From Zanthoxylum bungeanum (lineage: Eukaryota; Streptophyta; Magnoliopsida; Sapindales; Rutaceae): a stretch of DNA of 64,000 nt. The position numbers and the translations under genes are program-made. The first letter of the stretch is position 1. Every line of letters begins with the position of its first letter. Location of the stretch: the NCBI GenBank assembly GCA_019454045.1, contig SKCR01006524.1:1-64000 (forward strand). The letters run 5' to 3'. Below are positions 31,744-42,751 of the stretch, piece by piece. Under the pieces are notes generated by a model. The model was not told where the DNA came from and made no database searches. It saw only the letters and a program-made list of their open reading frames with translations.

Positions 31744-32264
31744 TAGGGGTGTTCGCGGTGCGGTTCGGGTCGGTTTTTCATTTTTCACTTCAAACCGCGC
31801 GGGTTGGCGGTTTGGGAAATTAGAAACCGAAACCGCAAATTTGATAAGGAAAACCGCGGCGGTTCGGGTTGGTGGTTTGGATTATAAATTTTTTAAAGGA
31901 AATTTTATGTGTTTTCACATAATAATTGAAGAGAAAAAATACATAATTTTCATTTATACATTGCATATTGTCATATGATCATTAAATATATTTAATTTCA
32001 TGATTAAAAAGGAAGAAAAATATAAAATAATATCTAATTTGAATACATGTCAGCGGTTTAGGCGGTTCGGGTCGCGGTTTGAGTCACAATTTACAGTTTT
32101 AGGCGGTTCGGGTCGCGGTTGGGTCAAAACCGCACACCGACTCAAAATTTTCGGTTCGGTTCCGATTGACCCGAAATTATTTTTAATTTTTTTCAAACCG
32201 CGCAGTGCGTTTTGGGTTGGTGCGGGTCGGGTTACGGTTTGACCCGAAACCGTGATCACCCCTA
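31744..32264. mobile_element. M2: non-autonomous hAT element in the C1 reading frame
   Basis: The termini TAGGGGTGTTCGCGGTGCGG and AACCGTGATCACCCCTA form imperfect inverted repeats. The exact 8-bp duplication GCGCAAAC is at 31736-31743 and 32265-32272. The interior is AT-rich without coding, and the ends are rich in GCGGTT(C/T)GGGT motifs. The length is 521 bp. Confidence 0.92.
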
Positions 32265-32295
32265 GCGCAAACTGATTAGAATATGGTGCCGCCAT

Positions 32296-33038
32296 CGCAA
32301 ATATATCATATAGATCACGAAAAATGGTTAGTAGATATTAAGCAGTTTCATATAATATCTAAAACATTAACTAGAACATGGATTTTTAATCTAAAAATGC
32401 TCCTCCCACTAAATCATGCAAAACTGTAATCTCCAAACAGAATACAAAGATTTAATAATTAAATTAAATACAAATAGTGAAAGGTGGATCCCATGAATAT
32501 ATTTCAGCTCACAGCAGTGGCATGGTCTCGCCTACGTATATTCATCAGGTAGACAACTCATTGTCAATCACTCAATAGTGACTCATGGGTTTCCGGTCCT
32601 GGTCGTTTCTCGTTGTGACAGCTTTGGCACGTTCACAATGAGACATACCAAAGTTAAACTCGTCAATGATAAACTCAAGCTACTTGCGTAACCCTGACAA
32701 CTTTGGCACGTTCAGGATTTCGTTTTCGCTTGAATTTATCTAGTATCTAATATACATTCGGCATAAATAAATTTCTATCAGCTACACCATCACAGTAGTG
32801 GCACGGTCTTGGATGTAGTCACGGAAAAATATTCATAAACCGTATTAACAAGACGGACCATGTAATATGCATCAAATACATAATTCACATAAACCTTATT
32901 AATTATGGATTTTCCGCAAAAGATGTTTTTTACTTTATTTAATCAAATTAAATAAACACATGCATGCATCATGTAAAGATTAAATTAAACATTGAATTTA
33001 AAAGGCATAATCATATTAGGGTGACCAGAATCATACTC
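32296..33038 (-). other. C1 untranslated leader
   Basis: No gene is visible. A short pair of similar segments containing ACTTTGGCACGTTCA (about 32618-32640 and 32697-32717) and two GTGGCA(T/C)GGTCT segments (32515 and 32808) hint at old internal duplication. Confidence 0.5.
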
Positions 33039-33050
33039 GCTCTGATACCA
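33039..33050 (-). other. C1 primer-binding site (initiator tRNA-Met)
   Basis: The minus strand reads TGGTATCAGAGC, the classic complement of the plant initiator tRNA-Met 3' end, three bases from the end of the 5' LTR. Confidence 0.92.
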
Positions 33051-33053
33051 TTT

Positions 33054-35713
33054 TGTAGGGGTTTTATGGCGAGAATCCGGTAACGCAGCGGAAACGCGGA
33101 AAATCAAAATTTTCCGATTTCAAAATTTTTATTGGATCAATCAAACAAAATTATTTATTTAATTACCCAATTATCAAATTCTGAAAAATTACACAAGAAA
33201 CCAAATTTCTTGGTAATTACCAAATTGCCTCAATACTTTGTAAATTGATCATTTTAGTCCCAAAATTGTCAAATACAATTTTGGATGATTCTAAATCATT
33301 TCTAAAATGATTTCCAACAAGTCCAACTCATCAAAATCAGATTGCAATAAAATCCCCAATTTTAGTCAAATTGCCGAACAAACCCAGAAAAATTCAGATT
33401 TTACAATTTAGTCCTTTTATGTTCAAAAATGCCAAGATCAAATCCAATCAACCCAAAAATTTATATGCATCATATACACACTATAATACATCACATATAT
33501 GAAAATCCCTAAATTTGGAAAGGGTTATGAACCCTAATTTTACAATTTCCTCAAATTGATAAATATTACCAAATCTTTAAAATCCAATACTTTAATTCAT
33601 TCTTTACTACACCAAACAAGTCTCACCACTTTGAAATAACTCTAGAACAATTCTAGGTTACCAAGGAGTGGCTCAACAACTCTAGAATGACAACTTGATT
33701 ATCAAATAATCAAAAGTGAGTTTATGAAACCATTTCAAGCTCACTTGAAACCATACATGCATTCATCTTTTCATTCAAGTTCTCAACCAATTAAAACATA
33801 AACTATAAGTGTAGAGATAACATCAAAGCATCACAAATTGAAGCTAAGCATGTTAGAAATATTTTTCATGTTGAAGACTTTAAAGAAAAAACTTACAAAT
33901 ACAAAAGATTTCCAAGCTTTTTCTTTTTTGCTTCAAACTTTTCTCTCAACTTCTTTTGTGTTTATTTTGGTAACTAATGAACTTGTAAACCCTAAAAAAT
34001 GAAACAAAATAATTTATACCTCCAACTTTTAGCCCTTGGCCGAATTTGGTGTATAGATAATATCTAGATATTATTTTTGTTTCATTTAATTTTACTTTAT
34101 CAACTTGTGTTTTAAATCATTACACCTTTAATGAATTATTCAACAAGTCAACAAAAGCAACTAAAGCATTTCCATAAATATCACAACTTTAAGATATTTA
34201 TATTTTTAATTAATTTAATTATTTAACAATTAAATAATTAAATAATTATTTAAATACAAATATTTTAAATATATGTATTATATTTACATTAAATATCCAA
34301 ATACATATATATTTATGATATAAGTCAAATATCTCAATTTGATAATTAATTAATGTGTATTTGATAAAATCTATCATTAAATGCAAATACACAAAAATTA
34401 GGAAATGACTATTAGCTCACTTCACATGTATTTTTCGTTTAACCTTTAAACGACTTATAAATAATCAGTATTATTCATAAAATGTTGCCCTAGTGCTCTA
34501 TGGGTATATTTCATTAGTGAGATTCTCTAGATTCAGGCATATCCGTCACGAAATCCAATTTTGTGTCCATAACTTACCCACCTGTAAATATGACGACCAA
34601 TGATAAACTCGCTGAATCATACAAGTCGAGGTCATGTCAAATGTATAATTCATCTGTCACAGGTATCCGGATATATCCCAGAGATATAGATGTAAACGTC
34701 AAATCTCTATAAGGACAATCTTGTCGACGTCTCTATTAGCAATATCTAAAAGAACACTTATAACTCACTTCTAAAGTGTACCACGGGCCCATGGTTTTTA
34801 TCTGATTGCTAATCATAAATGTACTACCTAAGCTCTGTACACAGAACTGACGGATCATATCTCGACACACACAGGGCACCCTAAGTAGACCCGGCCAAGG
34901 TTCCGGTTCGGAACCGGAACCGAACCGGAATCGAACCGGACGGTTCCGGTTCCAACCGGTTCCGGAACCGAACCGGAACCTAACCGGTTCGGTTAGGGTT
35001 CCTCCCCTAGCCGAACCGGTTGGAACCGTTGGAACCGTTCGGTTCCAACGGTTCCGGTTGGAACCGGTTTGTATATATATAATAATATATTTTTTTAATT
35101 TTTTAATTAAGATTTTTATTTGTAATTTAGTGTAATATGTAATGTAATTTAACTTTATTTGTAATTTACATAATTTTATTTGTAATTATGTAATTTTATT
35201 TGTAATTATTTTCAAAAATAATAATTTAATATAATATTTGTAATTTGAGTTTAAAAAAAAAAAAAAAAAAAAAACCGAATGGAACCGGAACCGAACGGTT
35301 CCGGTTCGGTTCCGGTTCCGGTTCCATTTTAGTGTGGAACCGGAACCGGACGGTTCGGTTCCGGTTCGGAACCGAACCGAACCGCCGCCCGGTCTAACCC
35401 TAAGGATCTGTCCACACCCAACGAACAAGCGGAGGTCTGATCTAAATAGATCGGTGACGTGACTGCCATCTAAGTGTGGAAGATGTCTCATGTGCCCACA
35501 GTGGTATCTCAAGTCGAAGAATCACAAATGCTACTCAACCCGAGAAGATTCTTATTGACGTTGGTGTACCATCCATTAAGAATCTTCGGTGAGTCGTTCA
35601 ATGTTTATCCGCTATAAACTCCTACACGTCTATACGAGTCCCCAAGACTCATGGTTCATTGAGAAACCATTGGAATCATATATTCAAGTATACGACATGT
35701 ACCGGTCTCAACG
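33054..35713 (-). repeat. C1 5' LTR, 3'-side truncated and carrying M3
   Basis: It matches 25430-27558. M3 and its 8-bp duplication account for 519 bp. Homology ends abruptly at CTCAACG (35713), where the left copy continues for about 240 bp more. On the minus strand the missing part is the beginning of the LTR, that is, the start of U3. Confidence 0.9.
34886..35396. mobile_element. M3: non-autonomous hAT element in the C1 LTR
   Basis: The termini TAGACCCGGCC and GGCGG/CCGGTCTA-type inverted repeats are flanked by the exact 8-bp duplication ACCCTAAG (34878-34885 and 35397-35404). The empty site is visible in the other C1 LTR near 27232-27240. The ends are dense in GGTTCCGGTTC; the interior is AT-rich with an A-run at about 35253-35273. 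Length 511 bp. Confidence 0.95.
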
Positions 35714-36429
35714 AGGACTTTTGAGCTGATAAGAAAGCATTGTATGAGGCTGAACCCAGAGAAGTGTGCATTCGGTGTAGCGTCGGGAAAGTTTCTGGGA
35801 TACATGGTCAGTGCACGAGGTATAGAAGCCAAACCACAAAAGATCCGAGCAGTTTTGGAATTGAAATCTCCCAAGACGGTCAAAGAGGTGCAGAGTTTAA
35901 CGGGCCGAGTGGCTGCACTAAACCGGTTCATCTCCCGGGCAACCGACAAATGTCATCATTTTTTCAAGTTGATCAAAAAGGCCAAGAAGGAGGTCAGTTG
36001 ATGGTAGAGTGCGAGGAAGCCTTTTATGCAGCTCAAGCAGTACTTAGCCCAACCTCCGCTTCTGGCTAAACCAGTCCCGGGTGAGACTTTATTCTTGTGC
36101 TTGGCTGTTTCTGAACATGCTGTAAGCTCGGTGCTAGTGTAGGAGACCGATAAGATCTAAAGGCCAATATATTATATTAGCAAAACCTTGATGGATGCAG
36201 AGACAAGATACCTTGACCATGAGCTGGTGGCTTTGTCATTGGTTACTGCTGCCCGGAAGCTGCGGCCCTACTTCCAAGCTCATCCTATTAGGGTCTACAC
36301 TGATCATCATCTGAGACATATCTTGCATAAACCGGAGGTCTCGGGTCGGTGGAATTGAGTGAGCATGATATATCATATTTTTCGAGAACGGCGGTAAAAG
36401 GGCAGGCTTTAGCAGACTTTGTGGCTGAG
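35714..36429 (+). pseudogene. E2 RT thumb/connection and first RNase H (after C1)
   Basis: Coding resumes at LIRKHCMRLNPEKCAFGVAS, GKFLGYMVSARGIEAKPQKI, KSPKTVKEVQSLTGRVAALN and FISRATDKCHHFFKLIKKAK (35744-36001). RNase H follows with ETLFLCLAVSEHAVSSVLV, YYISKTLMDAETRYLDHELV and FQAHPIRVYTDHHLRHILHK. In-frame stops and a frame change near 36140-36160 and 36356 disable it. The catalytic YVDD part is not present in either flank of C1. E4 47409-47871 shows what is missing. Confidence 0.87.
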
Positions 36430-36884
36430 TTCGCAGGACCATAGATTTTGGAAGTTTGGGAGACTACGTGGGAGTTGTCGGTGGACAGTTCAGTCAATTC
36501 GCAAGGCTGTGGAGCTGGGGTTATTTTTCGGAGCAGTGATGGTGAGGAGGTGGTATGTGCCATAAGATTCGCCTTCGAGGCCACAAAGAATGAGGGTGAG
36601 TATGAGGCCATTCTGGCCGGTTTAAGGCTCTGAGCGGCGATGGGTGTCAAAGATGTGATTGTAGAGAGCCTAACATGATGGCTTATATGGCCGAGGTAAA
36701 GAAGATGATTAGGGAAATGAATAGTGTGCAATTCAAGCAGATTGGTCGAGAAAACAACCATCAGGCAGACTCACTGGCTCGACTGGCATCCTCAATTAAG
36801 TCAAAGAAACCTAGAACCATCCCTTTGATCTGCGTGCAAGAAAAAAGTGTCGGGAAGCCGGAGGTGATAGAAGTAGATACATAA
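36430..36884 (+). pseudogene. E2 second RNase H domain
   Basis: The plant Tat-type additional RNase H has its first acidic motif as WELSVDSSVN, then QGCGAGVIFRSSDGEEVV, EGEYEAILAGLRL, and at the end IGRENNHQADSLARLASS. The segment that should contain the third acidic residue (R-S-D-S-Q-L in E4) is missing: about 50 bp are deleted near 36665, between VIVE and MMAYMAEVKK. There is also a TGA after AGLRL. The first motif reads V-D-S rather than V-D-G. The copy is non-functional but diagnostic for the lineage. Confidence 0.85.
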
Positions 36885-36939
36885 GGGATAACCTCTTGGA
36901 TTGACCCGATCATGAGTTACTTGGAGACTGGGGAGACAC

Positions 36940-38119
36940 CTGAGGATAAGAATGAGGCAAGAAAGTTGATGTACCGAAGCTCGAAATTTTTCTTGGTTGA
37001 AGGAGTCTTATACTGGCGGGGGCATACGGTAATACTTTTGAGGTGTCTTACAATCGATGAATGAGATTATGTGCTCAGAGAGATTCACGGGGGAATCTGC
37101 GGGAGCAATACCGAGGGGCATTCGATTGCATTTAAGGCGTTGAGGCAAGAGTTCTACTGGCCGACCATGCACCAAGATGGAATGAAGGTAGCTCGAAAAT
37201 GGTAGGGATGTCAGAAGAATGCCAACATTCATCATCAACCTGCTGAGCAGTTGACCACTCTGGTCAGCCCCTGGCCGTTCGCCCAGTGGAGGCTAGACAT
37301 CATCGGGCCAATGCCAGCGGGACGGGGACAAACCAAGTATGTCATTGTCGCCATTGACTATTTCACCAAGTGGGTAGAGGCCGAACCCCTGTTTACAATC
37401 ACATAGAAGAAAGAAACAGATTTTGTAAAAAAGAGTATCATCTGCCGGTTCGGAATTCCCCGAGCCATCATTACTGATAATGTGAAGCAGTTCGTCAGGA
37501 AGCTCTGTGAAGACCCCAAATTGCCTTGAGATTTGCTTCACATGCTCATCCCAAATCTAACGGACAGGTCGAGGCTACCAACAAAACAATCAAGGAAAAT
37601 CTAAAGGCCCGGCTCGGATCTTGTAAGGGGTTGTGGGTCGAAGAGTTATCAGAAGTGTTATGGGCACACCGAACAACCTACAAGGACTCCACGTGGGATA
37701 CTTCTTTTTCTTTGGCTTATGGTTGTGAAGCAGTAATTCCGGCAGAGATCGGGATGATCACCCACCGGATCCGACATTTTGAGGCCGAGCAGAACGAAGA
37801 GCTCGTCAGGAATCATCTTTATCTGGTCGAAGAAAAATAGAAGAAGTCCCCTGTGAGAGCGGCTGTCTATCAACAAAGAATGGCTCGTTTTTACGACAAA
37901 AAAGTTCAAGCTCGGTCATTCCTTCATGAAGATTTGGTTTTGAGGAGGGTCACATTGAATACCCGAAGACCCGAAGAAGGTTCAGTGGGTGTCAAATGGG
38001 AAGAGCCGTACATAGTGGTGGAGATAGTAAGACCGGGTACCTATCTTTTGGAGCAGTTGGACGGTACCCGACTCAAGAAGCCTTGGAACGCCGAGATGCT
38101 GAGGAAATATTTTCAGTAG
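36940..38119 (+). pseudogene. E2 integrase
   Basis: An H2C2 zinc segment (REIHGGICGSNTEGHSI ... RQEFYWPTMHQDG, followed by a TAG in the Cys-x2-Cys part) at 37078-37215 leads to the core: RLDIIGPMPAGRGQTKYVIV, AIDYFTKWVEAEPL, RFGIPRAIITD and HPKSNGQVEATNKTIKENLK with the catalytic Glu. The C-terminal part (37853-38119) has FYDKKVQARSFLHEDLVLRR and KPWNAEMLRKYFQ before the stop at 38117-38119. Stops (for example in PLFTIT*KK near 37405) and frame changes near 37490 and 37838 break it. The domain order and ending are the same as in E4. Confidence 0.88.
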
Positions 38120-39721
38120 GCCTTTTTCTTCGAACTGCAAAGCAAGGACCGGAAAATTGTTGTAAAGCCTCTCTTAAAATGATCCACAAAGAGTTGTAAG
38201 AAGGGCATTAGATCCCATGAATATGAACATGACTCTCTCTTTTGAATTTTAAAGTTTGTCCACTTTTCTTGTTTAATAATTGAATGAGAAAGCTGTGTTC
38301 AATATTCTTGGGATGTACTCGAAGCGAAGGGGTGCTCGGTAGTCGTTAAGGGCACCAAGCCCGTGGCACGCCAATCCTGGGTGTCATTATCAAGCCCCCG
38401 GGTGGAAGTGTCCCGACCTGGCTCCTTTCACCTTTGAGGATCCCTAACGCATCAAGGGATGAAGTACATATAGGAAAAGCGCGAACCCCTCGTGGCACGC
38501 CAATCCCGGGTGTCATTATCAAACCCCCGAGGCCGGAGCGTTACTACCCCATGACTCACATCTTTGAGAAGTGGCTCGGGTAAACCGAACTCATGGAGGT
38601 TTTTTCCCCTGCGAGTTGGCTGGTGAATCCCGTTGAGAACCATCGAAACACATGGCATGGGGACGACTGAATGGCCTCAATGACCATTGTGATCTCGGGT
38701 AAACCGGACCCAAAAAGGTTTCTTCCTCTGCGAGTCGGCTGGTGAGTCCCGTTGAGAAACACCTAAGAGATGACGCACATTGAGTGTATTCTTCCCCCAT
38801 GGGGTATATGCCTAACCACCTCGGATCAGGAGAAGCACGACATGGGGAGGTTTCTGCCCTCATAGCGCTTGCAGACTCCAGAGCCTCCCAACAATATGAG
38901 GTTTCTGCCCTCATGGTCTCGGCCGCTCATCGATCCGTAGCCCGGCTAGCCGAGACGCTGAGTTGTAAGATTCAGAATTGTGTTTTGGGAGGCACCAAGC
39001 AGGACGCTGCCTCGGGGCACCCGAGTTGTTATTCTTTTCGGGTTTATGTGGAGTACGTGCTAAGTCACCTCAATTTTGTTAACTTTATCTTGTTCCATTT
39101 TTGTTTTTCGCCGATGTCCGGCAAGGGGACGCCCGCGCCGGGATCCGCAGAGTCTCAGAGGTTGAAAATCTTCCCTCGTGTAAGTCTCAGATGTTCCACA
39201 TGCTTGGGGATGGATTCGTTCCGCCGATGCTTTGTTCCACATGCTTGGGGCTGGATTCGTTCCGCCGATGTTTTGTTCCACCTGCTCGGGGCTGGATTCA
39301 TTCCGCCGATGCTTTATTCCACCTGCTCGGGGCTGGATTAGTTCTGCCGATGCTTTGTTCCACCTGCTCGGGGCTGGATTCGTTCCGCCGATGCTTTATT
39401 CCTCAACTCGGGGTCGGGTTACGTCCCGCCGAGCTCATATCGATGGCATGGGGACAAAGTATTCCCACATGCCCGGATCTTTACTGGTCTAGGGAGGTAA
39501 TATTCCCCCAGAGCCAAGTGCTTCTTCAACTCGGGGTCGGGTTACGTCCCACCTAGTGCCTGTTTTCGGCTGGAGGACGAAGCATATAAAGATACCAAGG
39601 ATGACCTGAGTTGGCGCCAGAGTAGTTTTCCACATGCTTCCTAGGGCTAATCGCCTGGTGGCTGATCGGCGCACTTCTGATTTTTGTAGTTCTCGACACC
39701 AACTCGTACACTCGTTGGAAC
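38120..39721 (+). other. E2 3' untranslated region with short repeats
   Basis: No coding sequence is recognised. Two-copy duplications are seen: GGCACGCCAATCC(T/C)GGGTGTC at 38364 and 38493; CTCGGGTAAACCG(A/G)AC followed by GCGAGT(T/C)GGCTGGTGA at 38575 and 38694. The segment at 38955-39035 (GATTCAGAATTGTGTTTTGG) is shared with E5 near 60930-60960. The 41-bp array and two CTCGGGGTCGGGTTACGTCC copies (39407 and 39530) follow. Confidence 0.7.
39190..39410. repeat. 41-bp tandem repeat in the E2 3' region
   Basis: There are about five copies of CTGCTCGGGGCTGGATTCGT plus TCCGCCGATGCTTTGTTCCA. Unit starts at 39282, 39323 and 39364 give a 41-bp period. The GGGGCTGGATTCGTTCCGCC core is shared with the 43-bp array of E5. 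Confidence 0.9.
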
Positions 39722-39739
39722 CAAGAACTAGAGGACGGA
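39722..39739 (+). other. E2 polypurine tract
   Basis: AAGAACTAGAGGACGGA abuts the 3' LTR. It corresponds to GAACTAGGGGACAGA in E5 and GAACTAGGGGACAAA in E4. Confidence 0.75.
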
Positions 39740-40243
39740 TGTTGATGGGGATTTCTGCAGCTAAGATATTTGAACAGTTCGGCATGTGAAAAGAGGGAAT
39801 TTCCCATTTTTTGGAGGATAAGATGTTTTCGACCATGGGACATTGACACAGATTTCAGAGACCGACGACATCAGAGCCGAGGCCGATCACAGTAGACCGG
39901 GGGCTCATTTTGGTTTTATCTTACCTCTTGGAATAAATTGATGAACTCAGATGTTATGGATCGGGGCGGGAACAGTCGAGGTGTTCGGCTAATTTATTGG
40001 CTGACGTCCTATAACCGACACGTGGCCAAGATAGTTTGGACTTTTCCCTTTGAAATCTACTTTCGTATTTAAGATCTTACAGGTTTTCATCATTAATGAA
40101 AAAGCGTGACAATGTATTTTTACGGCGTGATGTGACGGGAAATCAGAGGGTAAGCTTTGCTTTCAGCGATGGCAGATGGGGAAGAGAGCTTGTCAAATCG
40201 CCGAAGACCCGCGGTGATGGCGTCACAAAGATATGTGAACAGT

Positions 40244-40768
40244 TAGACCCGACTGGTGGTTCGGTTTCGGTTCGGAACCGAACCGAACCAGCCGGTTTCT
40301 GGTTCCACAAGTGTGGAACCGGAACCGGAACCGTAAACCTAACCGGTCGGTTCCGGTTCGGTTACGGTTCCCCTTCCGGTTTTTTTTTTTAAAATAAATT
40401 TTAAAAAATAGAAAAAAATTCTATAATCGTAATGTTTTTTCAAACTATCACATCATTTTTATAGAATCATTTTTATAGCCAACTTTTGGCTAGTGCTTTC
40501 TTCATATAAGCGATGTGAGATATTTGTTATTTGGCTATTGTGTCACACATCGCTTATATGAAGAAGTCAATAACCAATAGTTGGTTATAAAAAGAATATG
40601 GATATTCATGTTTTAGTATTGCAATTTTAAATATCATTATTATTAATAAAAAAAATTGAGATTTACTTGTGGAACCTTACGGTTCCAAGTAAATTTTTTT
40701 TTTTCGATTCCAACCGGTTCGGTCAGGGTGAGAACCCTAACCGAACCGGTCAGATTCTGATTCGGTTC
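40244..40768. mobile_element. M4: non-autonomous hAT element in the E2 LTR
   Basis: It starts TAGACCCGACTGG, like M3. It is flanked by TGAACAGT (40236-40243) and CGAACAGT (40769-40776), which match at 7 of 8 positions. The right terminus is eroded, with no clear TIR. Its right 100 bp closely resemble the end of the hAT element at 16715-16866. An inner foldback lies at 40468-40594. Confidence 0.8.
40468..40594. repeat. Foldback (long hairpin) inside M4
   Basis: Eighteen bases CTTCATATAAGCGATGTG at 40500-40517 are perfectly complementary to CACATCGCTTATATGAAG at 40546-40563 across a 28-nt loop. The stem extends outward with mismatches and G:U-compatible changes (TTTTTATAGCCAACTTTTGG against CCAATAGTTGGTTATAAAAA). 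Confidence 0.85.
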
Positions 40769-41149
40769 CGAACAGTATTGTATATCCATTAGTATATAAG
40801 GAGAAAGTGATCTCATTTGTATGGGTTGAAAAACTTTTTATTCTAGCATTACGTGTAACAAACTCAAAAAAAAATAAACAGCTCGGTTATTATTAGACCT
40901 GCCCTTAAACAAGTCGGTAGAGCTCGGTTTGGTAATAAAACAACCACATCTATTTTGTACCCGTGGACGTAGGCTGGATCAGTTCCGCCGAACCACGTTA
41001 AACACTCTTTGTCGATTTTTGTGTTTGCTTTGTCTTTTGCCACATTTGTCTTTGGTCTCCTCATAACCAAACAAATTCAAAGTTGAAGAAGGATTATCTC
41101 GGGAGGGTTATATCGAAACTGCCCCTCGAACAAAAATCATCCGTCAAGA

Positions 41150-41536
41150 ATATATGCACATCCAAAACTCTCTTGAATATCAAAAACTACTTTGCAAATT
41201 CTCTACTCTCTGTTTGAGCTTTCAATTTTAGTCATCTTAAGTTAAGTTAGTAATCAAGTAAGTTATTTAATCTTTTTTCTATTTCTTTTTAATAGTTTTT
41301 GGGAAATCGTTAATGAAAGTATAATTAATATTTAAAGTATAAATAAAAAGAGATCATCATGTCAATTGAGAATTTTGACTAGAAACCGTGGTAATGGAAA
41401 AATTCCCCACTAGACGAGAGGTGATCCCATCTAAACTGAGACCCAAGACATATTTTTATATCCTAAAAAATCATTCAAATTAAGATTGAACTTTATATTT
41501 ATTTTTTGGATTAGATTCAAAGATGACAATCACATC
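41150..41536. other. Sequence between E2 and E4, no gene recognised
   Basis: 387 bp of AT-rich sequence. Nothing coding is seen. With the E2 and E4 duplications at its two ends it is what remains of the older host sequence, continuing at 51470. Confidence 0.6.
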
Positions 41537-42290
41537 TGTTGACGGTTGATTTTGGTCTCAGGGTAATACAGGAATATCACCTCCGAGGGAATCCTCCTCA
41601 AACTGTGAATTTGTTTGGTTATGCGGGAAACCAAAAACAAACTTAGCGGAAAGCAAGAAAATACGCCAATCAGACAAGGTGATTTAACGTGGTTCGGTGG
41701 ATTTTGGGATCCGACCTACGTCCACGGACAAGAACTGGGTGGTACTTTTTATTACTCAAATACACTCCTCGGGTCTCTTCTTTGCTTTTACAAATCGGAG
41801 CTTGATGATTCTAATCCCTCACTCTTGTGATGATTTTCAGATGTCTCTTACACATGCTCTACCCTCCTATTTATAATAATACAGAAATCAGACTCCTATT
41901 TGCATAAGAAATCCTATTTGAACTCAATCTTCTCTTCTTGTAGGGTTTCCTGATCCGGTACTGCCTTCTTCTTTTGTATTCCCTTTTGGATTCTGACTCA
42001 TTCTCCTTGCGAGGGTATGATATCTTTCTTATCTTATCCACAAGAATGGGGTGCCGTTGTCTTGAACACGGTCCGTTGTCTGGTCGGTTTTCATGAGGTC
42101 GGCCATGATAATTTTTTGGGCTGATAGTGTTTCTTCTGACCTCTATAGTGCTCGGTCATCTGAACCAAAGTGGTCGGTCTTCACATGTTGTGGTCGGGTC
42201 GGCTACATGATCTCAACCAGACAGAGAATTTACCCTTTTGTCTTTGTCGTGCTGTCTCAAATGTTGTAGCGCTTGAAAACACCATCAACA
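41537..42290 (-). repeat. E4 3' LTR (754 bp)
   Basis: It runs TGTTGACGG ... CACCATCAACA and is nearly identical to 50709-51464. The minus-strand TATA box TATAAATA is at 41868-41875. The CGTGG/CCACG stem-loop is at 41688-41726. Confidence 0.95.
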
Positions 42291-42308
42291 TTTGTCCCCT
42301 AGTTCTCG
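42291..42308 (-). other. E4 polypurine tract
   Basis: The minus strand reads GAACTAGGGGACAAA directly before the 3' LTR. Confidence 0.8.
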
Positions 42309-42561
42309 GTTCCAATGAGTATGTGAGTTGGTACCGGGAACTATATGAAGAGGGTGTGCTGATTGTCTTCGCTGGTAGTCGTCCCAGAATGTAAAAAAGA
42401 ATTTTCTTGCCGTTTCAATCATCTTTCCTCGAGTTGCACAACCGTCATGTCTTCTTAAATGCCTATCAAATCAACTTTAGGGTTTCTTCTAAGCTCGACA
42501 CTTGTCAAACATCCGCTGGGTTCCCGCCAAAACCGACGGCGATAAGCGTCCTAGCCATGAC

Positions 42562-42567
42562 TATAAG
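42562..42567 (+). promoter_or_regulatory. Candidate TATA box for the E4 antisense ORF
   Basis: CTATAAGAAAGCGAGG lies on the plus strand about 190 bp before the predicted intron and 390 bp before the antisense start codon. The assignment rests on motif and position only. Confidence 0.45.
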
Positions 42568-42751
42568 AAAGCGAGGCTTTCACTGTTCCATTTTTTTTTC
42601 GGCAATTTCTCCTTCTCTTCTGAGAATTTCTCTGCGATTCATTCAACTCCGTGTTCCCGAAGCTCAACCGTGGTCTTCTTTTTTTCGTCGCTGAGCACCT
42701 AAGGAACGGGCATCACCGCACCGTATAACCTCCTGCTTTTGAGAAGAACAA

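Larger units (their letters stand above)
27819..32295 (-). pseudogene. C1 gag-pol polyprotein (single frame, five stops, M2 insertion)
   Basis: The true start is the ATG at 32295 (MAAPYSNQFA). M2 splits it after codon 10, and the frame resumes at 31743 as RMLDTNKLKGAENFADWDLD. All downstream parts lie in one frame, broken only by in-frame stops at 30102, 29889, 29610, 28857 and 27966. The last domain ends TKAIPPKLFDKNVESMGIRY and onward to a TAG at 27819. M2 plus its duplication add 529 bp, which is not a multiple of three, yet removing them restores the frame exactly. Length without M2 is about 1,315 codons, normal for copia. This copy cannot make a full polyprotein. Confidence 0.9.
25430..35713 (-). 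mobile_element. C1: Ty1/copia LTR retrotransposon, right end truncated
   Basis: The left LTR (TGTATGGGTTTTATGGCGAG to CCCCAACA) and right LTR (from 33054) are long (2.37 kb) and similar. The polyprotein order on the minus strand (gag, protease, integrase, RT, RNase H) is that of copia. The PBS matches initiator tRNA-Met. The right LTR stops at 35713 within CTCAACG, about 240 bp short of the end seen in the left LTR, and joins E2 RT directly. No duplication can therefore be read. M2 and M3 are inserted in it. The copia lineage is not assigned. Confidence 0.92.
16957..41149 (+). mobile_element. E2: Ty3/gypsy LTR retrotransposon, Tat lineage, carrying nested E3, C1, M2-M4
   Basis: The LTRs start TGTTGATGGGGATTTC and are flanked by the duplication ATATA (16952-16956 and 41150-41154). 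Without the nested insertions the element is about 8.5 kb. Plus-strand order is PBS, gag, protease, RT, RNase H, second RNase H, integrase, a repeat-rich 3' region, PPT and LTR. It is related to E4 and E5 by the gag start MAEDGNH and the PBS. It is defective: there are many stops, and the central RT with its catalytic box was deleted where C1 inserted. Confidence 0.92.
39740..41149 (+). repeat. E2 3' LTR (carries M4)
   Basis: It matches 16957-17867 apart from M4, a ~60-bp deletion near 39829 and point changes. The last bases are GTCAAGA where the 5' LTR has GTTAACA, so the terminal CA has mutated. The duplication ATATA follows. Confidence 0.9.

Noticed and set aside
38784..39556. Plus-strand open frames of 150-185 codons in the E2 3' region
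   Set aside because: They run through the 41-bp repeats and neighbouring untranslated sequence. No domain was found, and the frames are not conserved in E5.
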